Positions 16,679 to 25,721 of a DNA stretch of 57,709 nucleotides are shown piece by piece. The position numbers were made by a program, and so were the translations under genes. Where the stretch lies: positions 1 to 57,709 of the IMG/VR virus record IMGVR_UViG_3300048585_000089. One strand, written 5' to 3'. The DNA comes from a virus. The number at the start of each line of letters is the position of its first letter. The first letter of the stretch is position 1. Below the pieces are notes generated by a model, which was not told where the DNA came from, made no database searches, and saw only the letters and a program-made list of their open reading frames with translations.

Positions 16679-17167
16679 TTATATTATATCTTTACCCTTA
16701 TTATAAAACAATAAAAAATAACAAGCATGTCTTATTGAATCTCTAGCATGTCTTTGTCCTGATTGCCAGAAATTCCATAATTTAAGCTTATCATCAGTGA
16801 CAAAACCTTTAGCTTGTGAAGCCATTTGATAGTTGATACTTATATGTGTTTGATTTGCTAGTAAATCAATACCTCCTATAATTCTTAATGTTAGTACAGG
16901 ACTAAAAGAATGTCTATCAAGTTTATGTTGGTATATTCGATAATCTTCACACAGTATATGACTGGGTTGTGAATGCAAAAAAAGCATTTGTATTTCATTC
17001 CAAATAATATTACCATCTTCCACAGTCTTACTTTGACCCCAATCAATTAATTTACCTTCATGAAAAATACTCCATCCTGTTGTTTCACCTGGATCTAAGC
17101 ATAATAATGTTTTAGGTATTCTCTGTTCTCCTCTAACGCGCTGTAATAAATCATAGAACTGACTCAT
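16679..17167 (-). CDS. RuvC-like Holliday junction resolvase
   Basis: 162 residues with an RNase H-like fold typical of phage RuvC-like enzymes: first Asp in LLCLDPGETTGWSI (about 22-35), Glu-Asp in ILCEDYRIY (about 72-80), and the C-terminal H-A-R-D-S-I-R-H-A helix carrying the last acidic residue. Expected to cut branched DNA before packaging. The ATG overlaps the sigma factor stop (ATGA), with a GAGAGGGAT ribosome-binding site inside the sigma gene. Confidence 0.85.
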   Translation of the reverse strand: MSQFYDLLQRVRGEQRIPKTLLCLDPGETTGWSIFHEGKLIDWGQSKTVEDGNIIWNEIQMLFLHSQPSHILCEDYRIYQHKLDRHSFSPVLTLRIIGGIDLLANQTHISINYQMASQAKGFVTDDKLKLWNFWQSGQRHARDSIRHACYFLLFYNKGKDII

Positions 17168-17865
17168 TCTTTGAATCCCTCTCTTTTACATGTCTTTTTT
17201 ATATATTGTATTACTCGTAAATGCCTAGTTCTTACGTTTTGAACTGATGTTTTTAAATATTTGGCCATCTGAGATAAATTAAACCTCATCTTTTGAGAAC
17301 CTTGTGATATTTCCAATAAATATCGTAATTCAAGTTCTTTCCAAACTTCTATATCTATTTTCAACTTTTGGCTTTTATTATGTGCTCCTACGTGATTAAT
17401 AGCGGGTTTAATTACTTCATCAAATAAATTTACTAAATCATATTCACCTAGTAATTGTTCAAAATCCTCCGAAGCTCTTATATCAGCTATACGTTCTGAT
17501 ACTTTAAACTCTTCCCCACTCTTAGTTATACACTTAGCATCCAGACATAAAAATCTATCAGATTCTGTAAATTCAATCAAAGTATTCTGGTATCTATTTA
17601 ACTTATGTAATTCTCTTTCTATACAAAAACACGCATAGTTAGCGAATGGAACACCTTTATCTTCTTTGAAGGTATCTACGGCTAAAACTAAACCTATACA
17701 ACCTACTTGATATTGATCTTCTGTGTACGGTTTATATTTTTTGAGAATATGATTTACTAGACGTAAATTAAGTTCTACTATCTGATTTCGATATATCTGA
17801 CGCCTTTCTGGATCTATTATTATTTTTTGGAACAGATTCTGTGTTCTTTCATAGTATGTTGACAT
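17164..17865 (-). CDS. Sigma-70 family RNA polymerase sigma factor
   Basis: 233 residues. Region 2 is clear (NLRLVNHILKKY...YQVGCIGLVLAVDTF...FANYACFCIERELHKL, about 28-92), with core-binding and -10 recognition helices. The C-terminal HTH (FNLSQMAKYLKTSVQNVRTRHLR) corresponds to region 4. Region 3 is replaced by a longer insertion. It probably redirects host RNA polymerase to phage promoters, for which the AT-rich promoter families in this window are candidates. It has its own promoter-like motif upstream (17903-17942). Confidence 0.88.
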   Translation of the reverse strand: MSTYYERTQNLFQKIIIDPERRQIYRNQIVELNLRLVNHILKKYKPYTEDQYQVGCIGLVLAVDTFKEDKGVPFANYACFCIERELHKLNRYQNTLIEFTESDRFLCLDAKCITKSGEEFKVSERIADIRASEDFEQLLGEYDLVNLFDEVIKPAINHVGAHNKSQKLKIDIEVWKELELRYLLEISQGSQKMRFNLSQMAKYLKTSVQNVRTRHLRVIQYIKKTCKREGFKE

Positions 17866-17902
17866 TTAAAATACCTCTCATCATGTAATCGTAATTCAAT
17901 AT

Positions 17903-17942
17903 CTATATTATTATTATATAATATTTTAATATTAATAACAAG
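17903..17942 (-). promoter_or_regulatory. Promoter-like motif CTTG-N18-TATATAATAATAATATAG
   Basis: Minus strand, 38 bp upstream of the sigma factor ATG. The same arrangement, CTTG then 18-19 nt then TATATAATAWTAATATA, occurs on the plus strand at 23578-23617 and 28603-28643, each before a gene. It is inferred to be a phage promoter class; the sigma factor may control its own gene. Confidence 0.6.
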
Positions 17943-17952
17943 ATTGATATTT

Positions 17953-18702
17953 TTATCGAGATTCAAATAGTTCTGGATGGGAATCTATGTATGCTTCTGC
18001 TCGGCCTATGATTTCATTTACTTGAGCTGTAGTTAATCTTCTCGCATCTTTTTCTCTACGTAGATTACAAAGACCATGAGAACAGGCTATATTAGTGAAA
18101 CAATCAGAACCTCCTAATACTATAGGTATTACATGATCTAGTTGTATATCTCTTTCAAATTCAATAACTTCTCCACATAAATAACAAACAGGTTTGTCTT
18201 GCTCATTTTTATCGCGATCAATGACCCATTCTCTTTTATATAAAATTCCTTTATTATTAGCTATGGCTTTTCTTCTTTTAAAATGGGCTTTCTGCATTAC
18301 TTTTTTACCTGCAGAGGATACATGGTATTTCTTTTGCGTGGCTAAAATCTTTTCTTTATTTTCAGCATAATATTTTCTACCATGCTCCTGTTTCCTTTCT
18401 TTATTTTCCTGATAGTATTTCTTGTAGTCTCTTTTCTTTTTATTTCTTTCATAAGAAGCTACTGCGGCTTTTTTCTGGCATTCTTTACAGTTACCAGTAC
18501 ATTTATTTAGAACACTATTGTTTATATTAAATAGATAGAACTTCTGAATTTTCTTACAGCCGCCGCATTTTTTATACCCCCCAGGTATTTCAATAGTTTC
18601 TTTAGGTAAAATATCAGGTGTCTTTAGATAAGTATCAGCATCCTCTAATATTACATTGGATATTTTAACCCGTCTAAGGGCTTCCTTTTCTTGTTCTGTC
18701 AT
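17953..18702 (-). CDS. Free-standing HNH endonuclease
   Basis: 249 residues. The C-terminal HNH domain shows CYLCGEVI (zinc CxxC), LDHVIPIVLGG (catalytic H), NIACSHGLCNLRR (N and second zinc C-x-x-x-C) at about 175-225. The N-terminal part has further Cys pairs (CGGCKKI, CTGNCKEC) typical of homing-type HNH proteins, then a basic helical linker rich in Y-x2-N-K-E repeats. Probably a homing endonuclease inserted between regulatory genes; its own mobility is inferred. GGAG 6 nt before the ATG. Confidence 0.88.
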   Translation of the reverse strand: MTEQEKEALRRVKISNVILEDADTYLKTPDILPKETIEIPGGYKKCGGCKKIQKFYLFNINNSVLNKCTGNCKECQKKAAVASYERNKKKRDYKKYYQENKERKQEHGRKYYAENKEKILATQKKYHVSSAGKKVMQKAHFKRRKAIANNKGILYKREWVIDRDKNEQDKPVCYLCGEVIEFERDIQLDHVIPIVLGGSDCFTNIACSHGLCNLRREKDARRLTTAQVNEIIGRAEAYIDSHPELFESR

Positions 18703-18751
18703 GGATATCTCCTTTGAATTATGAAATATTATTGTCTCCGATGTAAAAGTA

Positions 18752-18786
18752 AAATATAGCCAGGAGATAATCTCCCAGCTATATTT
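18752..18786 (-). terminator. Terminator after the triple-HTH gene
   Basis: Minus strand: AAATATAGC...GGGAGA pairs with TCTCC...GCTATATTT around a 3-nt loop, followed by a T-rich tail. It lies between the triple-HTH gene stop and the HNH gene, suggesting the HNH gene is expressed separately. Confidence 0.7.
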
Positions 18787-18816
18787 GTAATATGTTATTT
18801 TATTTTATTTTATTAC

Positions 18817-19653
18817 CTATTCACTATCTTCAGGTATTTCAGTTTCTTTTACAACATCAGCATCTATAACTACTACATTGTTTAAAGATTCTACCGCTGT
18901 ACTTAGCAATTCTGGATTTTCAACACAATCATAAAACTTTTCAAGTGCTTTAATTGCATCGAAGAATTTCTCTTCTGTAGTCTTTAATTTTTTAGTTGCT
19001 TGCCATACTACTGAATACTCTACTTGAAGTTCCTTAGCAATATCTCCTTTAGACATACCTTCAGCAACTTTTTTACGAATATATTCACTTCTGGAGATTG
19101 TAGTGCCATCTTCTAAAGTAATTTCATATTTTTGTCTTCCTCCTGAAGAATCTTTAGTTAGGCCATAAACAACTCCATAGCTTAAGTCAAGTGCGTTAGC
19201 TACATCTGCCCGACTAACTCCTTTTTCAACTTGTTCCTTAATCCATTCATTTCTATCTACATCCATTGTTTCAACTACTGTACCTTCTTCTACTGCGATG
19301 CCATTAATATAAGTAATTCCTTCTTTTATATTAACAAGGTCACCATCCTCTGTAACAGTAATTTTACTGAATGAAGAACCTCTACCTCTTGAAGTTGGTT
19401 CCGCCTCATTTTCCATATTAACTGTAGCACCATAAACTGTTCTGTAAGGGATATTAAATTCCTCTGCTATGTCTTTTCTGCCTTTATTAAATTTAGTAAA
19501 CTGTTCCCTAACAAAAGCACTTTTAGAACATTCTGTACCATCTTCTAGCTTAAAGATTTTTGTATCTTTTACATTATCTTCATTTGTACCCTCCGTATTC
19601 GTATCTACTTCTTCTTCGTTACTTTCAAATTCTTTTTCCATTTCATCTGACAT
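18817..19653 (-). CDS. Protein with three HTH repeats (putative DNA-binding regulator)
   Basis: 278 residues from the third ATG (19653, AGGAGG 8 nt upstream). Three repeated units, each a basic helix plus a helix-turn-helix ending in x-Y-x-x-V-Y/W: residues about 44-80 (FVREQF...KDIAEEFNIPYRTVYG), 133-165 (WIKEQVEKGVSRADVANALDLSYGVVYG) and 185-217 (YIRKKVAEGMSKGDIAKELQVEYSVVWQ). Both ends are acidic. Two smaller relatives with two units each are at 27685-28167 and 30087-30434. As the first gene of the minus-strand operon it may regulate early transcription or bind phage DNA repeats. Confidence 0.75.
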   Translation of the reverse strand: MSDEMEKEFESNEEEVDTNTEGTNEDNVKDTKIFKLEDGTECSKSAFVREQFTKFNKGRKDIAEEFNIPYRTVYGATVNMENEAEPTSRGRGSSFSKITVTEDGDLVNIKEGITYINGIAVEEGTVVETMDVDRNEWIKEQVEKGVSRADVANALDLSYGVVYGLTKDSSGGRQKYEITLEDGTTISRSEYIRKKVAEGMSKGDIAKELQVEYSVVWQATKKLKTTEEKFFDAIKALEKFYDCVENPELLSTAVESLNNVVVIDADVVKETEIPEDSE

Positions 19654-19692
19654 CATCATTTCCTCCTCTTAAATACTTTTTATATTTTGACT

Positions 19693-19710
19693 TATATTAA
19701 TATAATATCC
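19693..19710 (-). promoter_or_regulatory. AT-rich promoter core GGATATTATATTAATATA
   Basis: Minus strand, 40 bp upstream of the triple-HTH gene start. It is identical but for one base to the 18-bp cores at 12085-12102 (minus) and 30738-30755 (plus). The TTAAAAA box 12 nt upstream in those copies is not conserved here. Probably the start of the long minus-strand operon. Confidence 0.55.
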
Positions 19711-19725
19711 AAAACTATTTTATTA

Positions 19726-19755
19726 TTGACGAGGAAAATAAAAAATAAATATAAA
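19726..19755 (+). promoter_or_regulatory. Possible sigma-70 promoter for the plus-strand early operon
   Basis: TTGACG (19726-19731) and TATAAA (19750-19755) with an 18-bp spacer, about 210 bp before the first plus-strand gene. It lies back to back with the minus-strand promoter core at 19693-19710, giving a divergent control region. Confidence 0.5.
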
Positions 19756-19785
19756 TTTTTATTATCCCTTTATGGCAAACCAGCG

Positions 19786-19856
19786 TGGCGCAGCTCCTCC
19801 CGTCTCTATAAGCCTTGGAAGTATTTAGCGTATGCTGTAATATCCTGTGAGCGCCA
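19786..19856 (+). ncRNA. Candidate structured leader before the early operon
   Basis: A short island of higher GC in AT-rich DNA. TGGCGC (19786-19791) can pair with GCGCCA (19851-19856), enclosing about 60 nt with inner AGC/GCT pairing. The 19654-19963 intergenic region otherwise holds only promoters and AT-rich spacer. Its role is unknown: leader RNA, operator or protein-binding site are all possible. Confidence 0.3.
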
Positions 19857-19963
19857 AAATTAAAAAAATTTACCCCGTTAAAAATAAAGTCAAAATGAAT
19901 ATTATAATAATATATAATGTAAATAAATATAAATTGATGAAGCGTAGAGGAGGTAATTATTAT

Positions 19964-20143
19964 ATGTTGATTCAAAATAAAAAAGAACAAGAAACTAGGA
20001 TGGTTGGTGGTCAAGTTCCTGTAGATTTATATTGGACTTTCAAAGCCGTAGCAGCTACTAGAAAAGAGACTTCTGTTGAAGCTTTATTGCACGCTTTAAG
20101 ACTTTATGTAGATCCAATTGAAAAAGAAGGAGAGGAAATCTAA
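19964..20143 (+). CDS. Small ribbon-helix-helix (Arc/MetJ-type) regulator
   Basis: 59 residues from ATG 19964 (GGAGG about 10 nt upstream); the frame is open farther upstream, but this is the only start with a ribosome-binding site. The sequence TRMVGGQVPVDLYWTFKAVA..RKETSVEALLHALRLYV fits a beta-strand followed by two helices, as in Arc/CopG-type DNA-binding proteins. It is the first gene of the plus-strand early operon, overlapping the ligase start (TAATG). Likely a transcription regulator; this is a fold-level inference. Confidence 0.6.
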   Translation: MLIQNKKEQETRMVGGQVPVDLYWTFKAVAATRKETSVEALLHALRLYVDPIEKEGEEI

Positions 20144-21171
20144 TGACAGATGAACGGTTAAATGATTTTGTTTCTAAATTAGATGTAATGAAACCAGCTT
20201 CAATAAATAAAGACAATGCTAAACATCTAATTAAGTTAGATACCTTATATGATTCACCAGATTACGTAATTGAAGATAAACTCGATGGATGTCACTATCT
20301 AATGATAGCTTGCCGTTTCTTTAGTACAGAACATAATGAAAAAACGGATAACTTCCCACTCCAGCGAGATTTTTTTGTCTCATTAGGAATGCCTAATTTG
20401 ATACTAGATGGTGAGATGTATTATCCAGGTAAAACAAGTCAATATTGTACAAGAGTAACAGGAGCAGGTTCGGAAACAGCTGTATCCTTCCAGAATAAAA
20501 ATGGACCTATACATTATGTTATATGGGATATGTTACGTACTCCAAAAGGAACCTGGTTAGTAAATTATACGCTACAAAAGAGGAGACAGTTGCTAGAATA
20601 TTTTTATGATAATCACATTAAAGGTACTGGATTAGAAAAATATATACATCTTACAAAACAACATAGTGAGAACAAACGACAGTTCAGAGATGCAATAATA
20701 GAATTAGGTGGTGAAGGTGTAGTATTGAAAAATATTAATAGTCTTTATATTATGGGTAAGAAACCTATGTGGATGTGGGTAAAAGATAAGATACATGACG
20801 AAACAGACTTTTTTATTATAGGATACATGCCTCCTACAGTAATTTATGAAGGGGCTTCTGAGAATTGGCCATATTGGCTCGATATAAATGGAGTATCTTC
20901 ACCTGTAACAAAATATCACTACCATGGTTGGATTGGTGCTCTATGTTTAGGAGCTATGGTAAACGGAGTCGCTACACAAATAACTACATGCTCAGGTTTA
21001 GATGAAAAAACACGCAAAGAGATATCAGAAGATCCTAATAAATACCTTAATAGAGTAGTTAAAGTAACATATATGCAAAAAACGGAAGCAGGTATTCCGA
21101 GACACCCCCGATTCGAAGAATTTCATGAAAGTAAGTCAGCCGAGGAATGTATTTGGAACTATGACGACTGA
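20143..21171 (+). CDS. ATP-dependent DNA ligase
   Basis: 342 residues. Nucleotidyltransferase motifs: EDKLDG (I, adenylated Lys about residue 46), LDGEMYY (III), GGEGVVLK (IV), and MWVKDK (V). A short OB-like C-terminal domain follows (W-I-G-A-L-C-L-G...VVKVTYMQKT). It seals nicks in phage DNA during replication and recombination. The start codon shares its A with the stop of the regulator gene. Confidence 0.93.
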   Translation: MTDERLNDFVSKLDVMKPASINKDNAKHLIKLDTLYDSPDYVIEDKLDGCHYLMIACRFFSTEHNEKTDNFPLQRDFFVSLGMPNLILDGEMYYPGKTSQYCTRVTGAGSETAVSFQNKNGPIHYVIWDMLRTPKGTWLVNYTLQKRRQLLEYFYDNHIKGTGLEKYIHLTKQHSENKRQFRDAIIELGGEGVVLKNINSLYIMGKKPMWMWVKDKIHDETDFFIIGYMPPTVIYEGASENWPYWLDINGVSSPVTKYHYHGWIGALCLGAMVNGVATQITTCSGLDEKTRKEISEDPNKYLNRVVKVTYMQKTEAGIPRHPRFEEFHESKSAEECIWNYDD

Positions 21172-21182
21172 GGAGAGTGTAT

Positions 21183-23567
21183 ATGCTAATAATGGAAGAA
21201 GTGTTAAAGTTAGTTGATTTAGGTTTTCCTATAATACCCTTATGTCCGGATACGCATATAAATGTATCTCCTAGACATAAGCAGATGTGTCGCTGTCCAG
21301 GTAAAATGCCCTTAATTAAAAACTGGCAAACACATAATGAAACCACAGAAGAACATTTAATGTCCTGGCAACAACAGTTTAAAGAGTTTAATATAGGTAT
21401 GCCTTTAGGATCATCTTCTGGTTATTGTGGTATTGATGTGGATGGTGAGATTGGATCTCAGCTTTTACAAGAAATGTCTAAAGGCGAGGTACCTGACACG
21501 TGGGAATTTTCAACCAGCGCGGGGAAGCGATTGCTTTATTTAATACCACCTGGTACGAAAACTAGAAAGTATAAACAAGCCGATGCCAAAATAAAACATG
21601 AAGAATGTGCTTTACTCTGTGATGGTCAGCAAACTGTGCTACCACCTTCTATACATCACCAAGGACATATTTATACTTGGATAGAAGGTCATAGTCCTTG
21701 GGATATGGATTGTACTACAGCACCTCAATGGTTAATGGATCTAATCATAGATGACTCGGAGCGTACCAGTGAGAGTAAAGAAGTTACTTACGAAGTTCCG
21801 CTTATGCAAGACCCTTTAGATGATGTAGCGGCTGAATTTTGCCAAATGGATTTTATAGCTACTGAAGCTCCTCAAGTAGTAGAGGCTTCTAAGGTTAAAT
21901 TACAAAAGGGTAAATCTGGTAATCAATTGAAGATTGATGAAAGTATTTTAAACACACCTATAGTTGAAGGTCAAAGAGACAATACTATGACTTCAATTGT
22001 GGGTCATTTTTGTGCTAAAAGAGAATTACGCTTATTAGGGAAAGATACTCTGATGCAGGTATGTCAAGATTATAATACTAAATGGTGTGATCCTCCCTTA
22101 GAGAAAGAGGCTATAACACAGAAAGTTAATTATTTCTTTGACTTAGAACAGATGAAAGATGCTAAGTTTAAAGAAGCTAATGCTGATAAGCCTGCTTTTA
22201 AAGCGTCTGAATTGGCTGCTGTTGTACGGGATATAATCATAAATGAGTATAATATACATATCGCATATGATCCAGGCTCTAAGATATTTTATTTTGCTAA
22301 AACAGATAAGGGTCCTTGGTCTGGTTCTTTTGATCCTAACATAATTCATCGTTATATAAGAAGAGTTATAACTGATCCTAAGCACGGACATCCTTCTTGG
22401 GATAAGATGAGTTATATAGTTGAAGTTAGAAAGGCTTACGAAGAGTTACATACGTCAGCATTTACGGCAGCTAATTCTTTTGATATAGGTAGAAATGCTG
22501 AGGCACTTAGTCAATATATTGTGTTAAAAAATGGCATGTTAGATTGGCGCACTGGTAGACTTATTCCTTGGGATCCGACATATCGTACAACATTATCTTT
22601 TGATTTTGAATATAATCCAGAGGCTGATTGCCCTCGATTTAAAAAATACCTTGCGGATTGGTTACCTTATACTGATACACAAGGAGTTATACAAGAATAT
22701 TTAGGTTACTGTTTAGTTCCTAGTACACGATTTAGAAAAGCTTTATTTCTATATGGTAAGGGAAGAAATGGTAAGTCTATGTTATTAGAATATTTATTTA
22801 AACTTTTTGGTAAGCATTGTTCATCATTATCTTACGATGGTTTATCTACTAGATTTGGGCCTGCGGCATTAAAGGATGCATTAGTAAATATACATGATGA
22901 TACGACGATATCCTTTACAAAAGATACAAGTATTATTAAGAACTTGATTGCAGGAGGTACTGTGAGAGCGGAATATAAAGGTACTAATGCCTTTGAATTT
23001 ACTAATGTGGCTAAATTCATTTATAGTGCGCAGGAAACTCCAAAAGTATCTGATACTACTTTAGCCTGGCATGATCGTTGGATATTTATTCAGTTTAAGC
23101 AGACCTTTGCTACATCGGCTAAGGTAGCACGTCAGATAGAATCTGATTTGACAGAAGAAACTACTGGTATATTTAATTGGATGATTGAGGGGTTGGTGCG
23201 TTTGAATAAAAATGATGTTTTTAGTAAAAGTATCGAGTTGACAAAAAATACAGTTGAATATAGAGCCTCTAATGATAGTGTTATGGAATTTATTAATGAG
23301 ATGTGTCGTGCTGATGAGGAAGAAGTGGGTACTAGAATATTTACTTTATATGCCATCTACTTAGAATGGGCTAGAATTTCCCATGTAAAGCCTGTAGGAA
23401 AGAAGAAGTTTGCGGAACGTATAGGGGATGCTGGGTATGAGAAAGTAAAGGGTCATATTAATGGTAAATCTGGACAAACATTTGTAAAGAATCTCATTGT
23501 TGATAAGAACAGTGAGGTTTATCAGGAATCAGCTCTTGAATATACCATCATAGCTCAAGGTACTTAA
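21183..23567 (+). CDS. Primase-polymerase fused to superfamily 3 (D5/P4-type) helicase
   Basis: 794 residues from ATG 21183 (GGAG 7 nt upstream; an overlapping GTG at 21177 is less likely). The N-terminal third is a bifunctional prim-pol domain (IPLCPDTHINV...; catalytic YCGIDVDGEIG; a late H-x-x-G-H-x-Y). The C-terminal half is a D5-like helicase: LFLYGKGRNGKSMLLEYL (Walker A) with VNIHDDTTIS and AKFIYSAQETPKV. It primes and unwinds DNA at the phage origin, together with the Pol I-type polymerase. Six bases follow the ligase stop. Confidence 0.92.
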   Translation: MLIMEEVLKLVDLGFPIIPLCPDTHINVSPRHKQMCRCPGKMPLIKNWQTHNETTEEHLMSWQQQFKEFNIGMPLGSSSGYCGIDVDGEIGSQLLQEMSKGEVPDTWEFSTSAGKRLLYLIPPGTKTRKYKQADAKIKHEECALLCDGQQTVLPPSIHHQGHIYTWIEGHSPWDMDCTTAPQWLMDLIIDDSERTSESKEVTYEVPLMQDPLDDVAAEFCQMDFIATEAPQVVEASKVKLQKGKSGNQLKIDESILNTPIVEGQRDNTMTSIVGHFCAKRELRLLGKDTLMQVCQDYNTKWCDPPLEKEAITQKVNYFFDLEQMKDAKFKEANADKPAFKASELAAVVRDIIINEYNIHIAYDPGSKIFYFAKTDKGPWSGSFDPNIIHRYIRRVITDPKHGHPSWDKMSYIVEVRKAYEELHTSAFTAANSFDIGRNAEALSQYIVLKNGMLDWRTGRLIPWDPTYRTTLSFDFEYNPEADCPRFKKYLADWLPYTDTQGVIQEYLGYCLVPSTRFRKALFLYGKGRNGKSMLLEYLFKLFGKHCSSLSYDGLSTRFGPAALKDALVNIHDDTTISFTKDTSIIKNLIAGGTVRAEYKGTNAFEFTNVAKFIYSAQETPKVSDTTLAWHDRWIFIQFKQTFATSAKVARQIESDLTEETTGIFNWMIEGLVRLNKNDVFSKSIELTKNTVEYRASNDSVMEFINEMCRADEEEVGTRIFTLYAIYLEWARISHVKPVGKKKFAERIGDAGYEKVKGHINGKSGQTFVKNLIVDKNSEVYQESALEYTIIAQGT

Positions 23568-23569
23568 TA

Positions 23570-23617
23570 TTTCCGCGCTTGTTGTTATCTTAAAAATATT
23601 ATATAATATTAATATAC
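23570..23617 (+). promoter_or_regulatory. Promoter-like motif TTTCCGCGCTTG-N18-TATATAATATTAATATA
   Basis: Between the primase-helicase stop and the 23647 gene. TTTCCGCGCTTG (23570-23581) is repeated exactly at 28595-28606, followed 18 nt (19 nt there) later by TATATAATAWTAATATA. The AT core contains the 16-bp palindrome AATATTATATAATATT. Confidence 0.6.
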
Positions 23618-23646
23618 ATATTAAATAATATATGGGAGGTTTGTTA

Positions 23647-24048
23647 ATGTATAATGAAGCAGAAATATTAAAGAAATGTGCTGAATTAGGTTTAAATACT
23701 TTATATGATGATTTCGAATTATATGAAGCCCAGTTGCAGAAAAGTGAGGCGGAATTAAATCAAATATTGAATCTCAATTTAGATAAACATGCTGAATCGA
23801 TTACATTCGAACAAGTATGTTCAATCACTTTTATCAAGGCGAAAGATATTATCTTCAAAATGTCTGTAAAGAAAAGAATTGATGTTCTAAAAGTATTAGA
23901 TTATAACTTAGATCATCTATATAAGATGGCAGCAGATTATGGAGAACCAGATGTTGAAGTACCAATAACACCTAAAGTCTATCTCGCTTTGATGGGTAGG
24001 ATTAAACATTTAGAGATTTTAATGCAATGGCTTTATGGCATTGAATAA
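23647..24048 (+). CDS. Hypothetical protein
   Basis: 133 residues from ATG 23647 (GGGAGG 8 nt upstream). Not recognised. Predominantly helical, acidic N-terminal half (YDDFELYEAQLQKSEAELNQIL suggests a short coiled coil), no Cys/His metal motif. It follows a promoter-like motif and precedes another small gene and a UvrD-like helicase, so it may belong to the replication operon. Confidence 0.7.
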   Translation: MYNEAEILKKCAELGLNTLYDDFELYEAQLQKSEAELNQILNLNLDKHAESITFEQVCSITFIKAKDIIFKMSVKKRIDVLKVLDYNLDHLYKMAADYGEPDVEVPITPKVYLALMGRIKHLEILMQWLYGIE

Positions 24049-24083
24049 TATAAAAGAAGTAAATAATAGGAGGCGAGTGTACT

Positions 24084-24341
24084 ATGGATTGGAAAAAGTT
24101 ATACTTTGGTAAGTTGTCTAGGAGTGAGATAGGCGAAGCAATAAAAAATAGTAGTTGGCAGAATATTAGGCTTTCTATGAAGGGTGTTACTCTTGAAGAA
24201 AAATACAATATTTTAACTCGATGGTTAAGTTTTTGTAGTTACTCGAGAGAAGCGCAGATTCAAGTTACTAATTATGTAACTGCTCTGAGTAGAGGTGGCT
24301 TAATTAAACCAGAAGATTATTTAGGGGAGGAAGAAAAATAA
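24084..24341 (+). CDS. Hypothetical protein
   Basis: 85 residues, not recognised. Mixed, mostly helical, with an aromatic N-terminus (MDWKKLYFGKL). AGGAGG precedes the ATG and its stop overlaps the helicase start (TAATG), so it is probably co-translated with the helicase. Confidence 0.7.
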   Translation: MDWKKLYFGKLSRSEIGEAIKNSSWQNIRLSMKGVTLEEKYNILTRWLSFCSYSREAQIQVTNYVTALSRGGLIKPEDYLGEEEK

Positions 24342-25633
24342 TGGGAGATTTAGTAGTTCAAAAGGCTAAGATAAACTTAGACACGTACCAGGGTGAGATT
24401 GTTAAAAGTGAAGCTGATCGGATCCTTGTGGTTGCAGGAGCTGGGTCAGGAAAAACAAGAGTTTTGATTGAGAGGATTAATCATCTGTTAGAGAAGGGTG
24501 TAGAACCTCATAACATCGTGGCGATTACATTTACAAATATTGCAGCGGAGGAGATTAGAGAACGATTACAACATGTACCAGTTGTTGGTGATATGTTTAT
24601 AGGTACAATTCATTCTTTCGCTAATAGGATTTATAAGAGTAGCGGTGAGAAGTACACTATTTTGACTGAAACTTCCAGACAATTGATTTACGAGGAAATC
24701 CTTAGTAAGCCTCAGCATTCTGGGTTGACATTTAAGCGTTGGCTTGGTTATATGGATTTACAGAAAGCTGTAAGTCTTAATTTGGCTCCTGAGGAAAAGT
24801 TATCGGAGTACTTGTTGCCATCTGAATTGAATATCTTAATAAGGTGCCCAGAGATGGCTAAACAGATTATGAAAAGAGATAATATTATAGACTTTGAGCA
24901 GCTTTTGAAACACTCTACAGCGTACTTTACTTCCTTAGGCGCGAGAGTAGAACATCTATTAGTGGATGAACTGCAGGATATAGATACACTGGAATATGCC
25001 TTTATAAAATGTCTAAATGCACAGAATTATTTTCTAGTAGGTGATGACTGGCAAGCTATTTATGGTTTCAAAGGTGGTAATGTTGGTATCTTCTATTCTC
25101 TATTACGAGATGATTCATATCGAAAATATTATTTGGAAAACAACTATCGTAATTGTAGGGAAATTGTTGATTTAGGTTTGCAAATTATTGCTGATGTTCC
25201 TAATATAACGGAGAAAGCAATTAATGTGTGCAATGTAAGTAGTGATGGTCATATTTGCGTCTACTCTAAAAATAAAACTGCTATGTTAGTTTCTTTATTG
25301 CAGAGAAACAAGGATTCTTGGAGAGATTGGTTTATCCTAACGAGAACGAATAAAGAAGCCTATGCTATTGCGGATCTGTTGGATGACAATGAAATCGATT
25401 ATTGTTTTATTAAGAGAGCGGAGTTAACCTTAGAAGAGTTGCGTGAGACGATGAAATCAAATCAAGTTAAGGTGATGACTGTGCATTCTGCTAAAGGTCT
25501 TGAAAACAAAAATGTGATATTGTATGGTAATTTTCCTTTAAAAGTACCTAAATACATAAGGAACTATGAAGAAAGAAAAGTTATGTATGTTGGTATTACT
25601 AGAGCCTCTGAGCAACTACACATATTTAATTAA
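24341..25633 (+). CDS. UvrD/Rep-type superfamily 1 helicase (short form)
   Basis: 430 residues. Motifs: VVAGAGSGKTRVLIERI (I), ITFTNIAAEEIRERL (Ia), VDELQDID (II, with Glu-Leu in place of DEFQD), LVGDDWQAIYGFKGG (III), LENNYRNCREI (IV), VMTVHSAKGLE (V) and VMYVGITRASEQL (VI). It is about 200 residues shorter than UvrD because the 1B and 2B subdomains are reduced. It unwinds DNA 3'-5' in repair or replication. Starts at TAATG with GGGGAGG upstream. Confidence 0.93.
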   Translation: MGDLVVQKAKINLDTYQGEIVKSEADRILVVAGAGSGKTRVLIERINHLLEKGVEPHNIVAITFTNIAAEEIRERLQHVPVVGDMFIGTIHSFANRIYKSSGEKYTILTETSRQLIYEEILSKPQHSGLTFKRWLGYMDLQKAVSLNLAPEEKLSEYLLPSELNILIRCPEMAKQIMKRDNIIDFEQLLKHSTAYFTSLGARVEHLLVDELQDIDTLEYAFIKCLNAQNYFLVGDDWQAIYGFKGGNVGIFYSLLRDDSYRKYYLENNYRNCREIVDLGLQIIADVPNITEKAINVCNVSSDGHICVYSKNKTAMLVSLLQRNKDSWRDWFILTRTNKEAYAIADLLDDNEIDYCFIKRAELTLEELRETMKSNQVKVMTVHSAKGLENKNVILYGNFPLKVPKYIRNYEERKVMYVGITRASEQLHIFN

Positions 25634-25651
25634 GTAAAGGGTGTTACTAGA

Positions 25652-25694
25652 GCGGACAGGAATTACATGTATTTAATTAATACCAACTGGTGCG
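25652..25694 (+). repeat. Copy of the bipartite motif GCGGA-N30-CTGGTGCG
   Basis: GCGGA at 25652-25656, 30 nt, then CTGGTGCG at 25687-25694, in the 88-bp gap between the helicase gene and the next small gene. One of about a dozen paired copies in the window. Confidence 0.45.
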
Positions 25695-25721
25695 AAGACG
25701 AATGAAAGGAGGTGAAATTAT

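Noticed and set aside
24341-25633. CRISPR- or defence-associated helicase
   Set aside because: Motifs and context fit an ordinary phage UvrD-like helicase; no nuclease or defence partner nearby.
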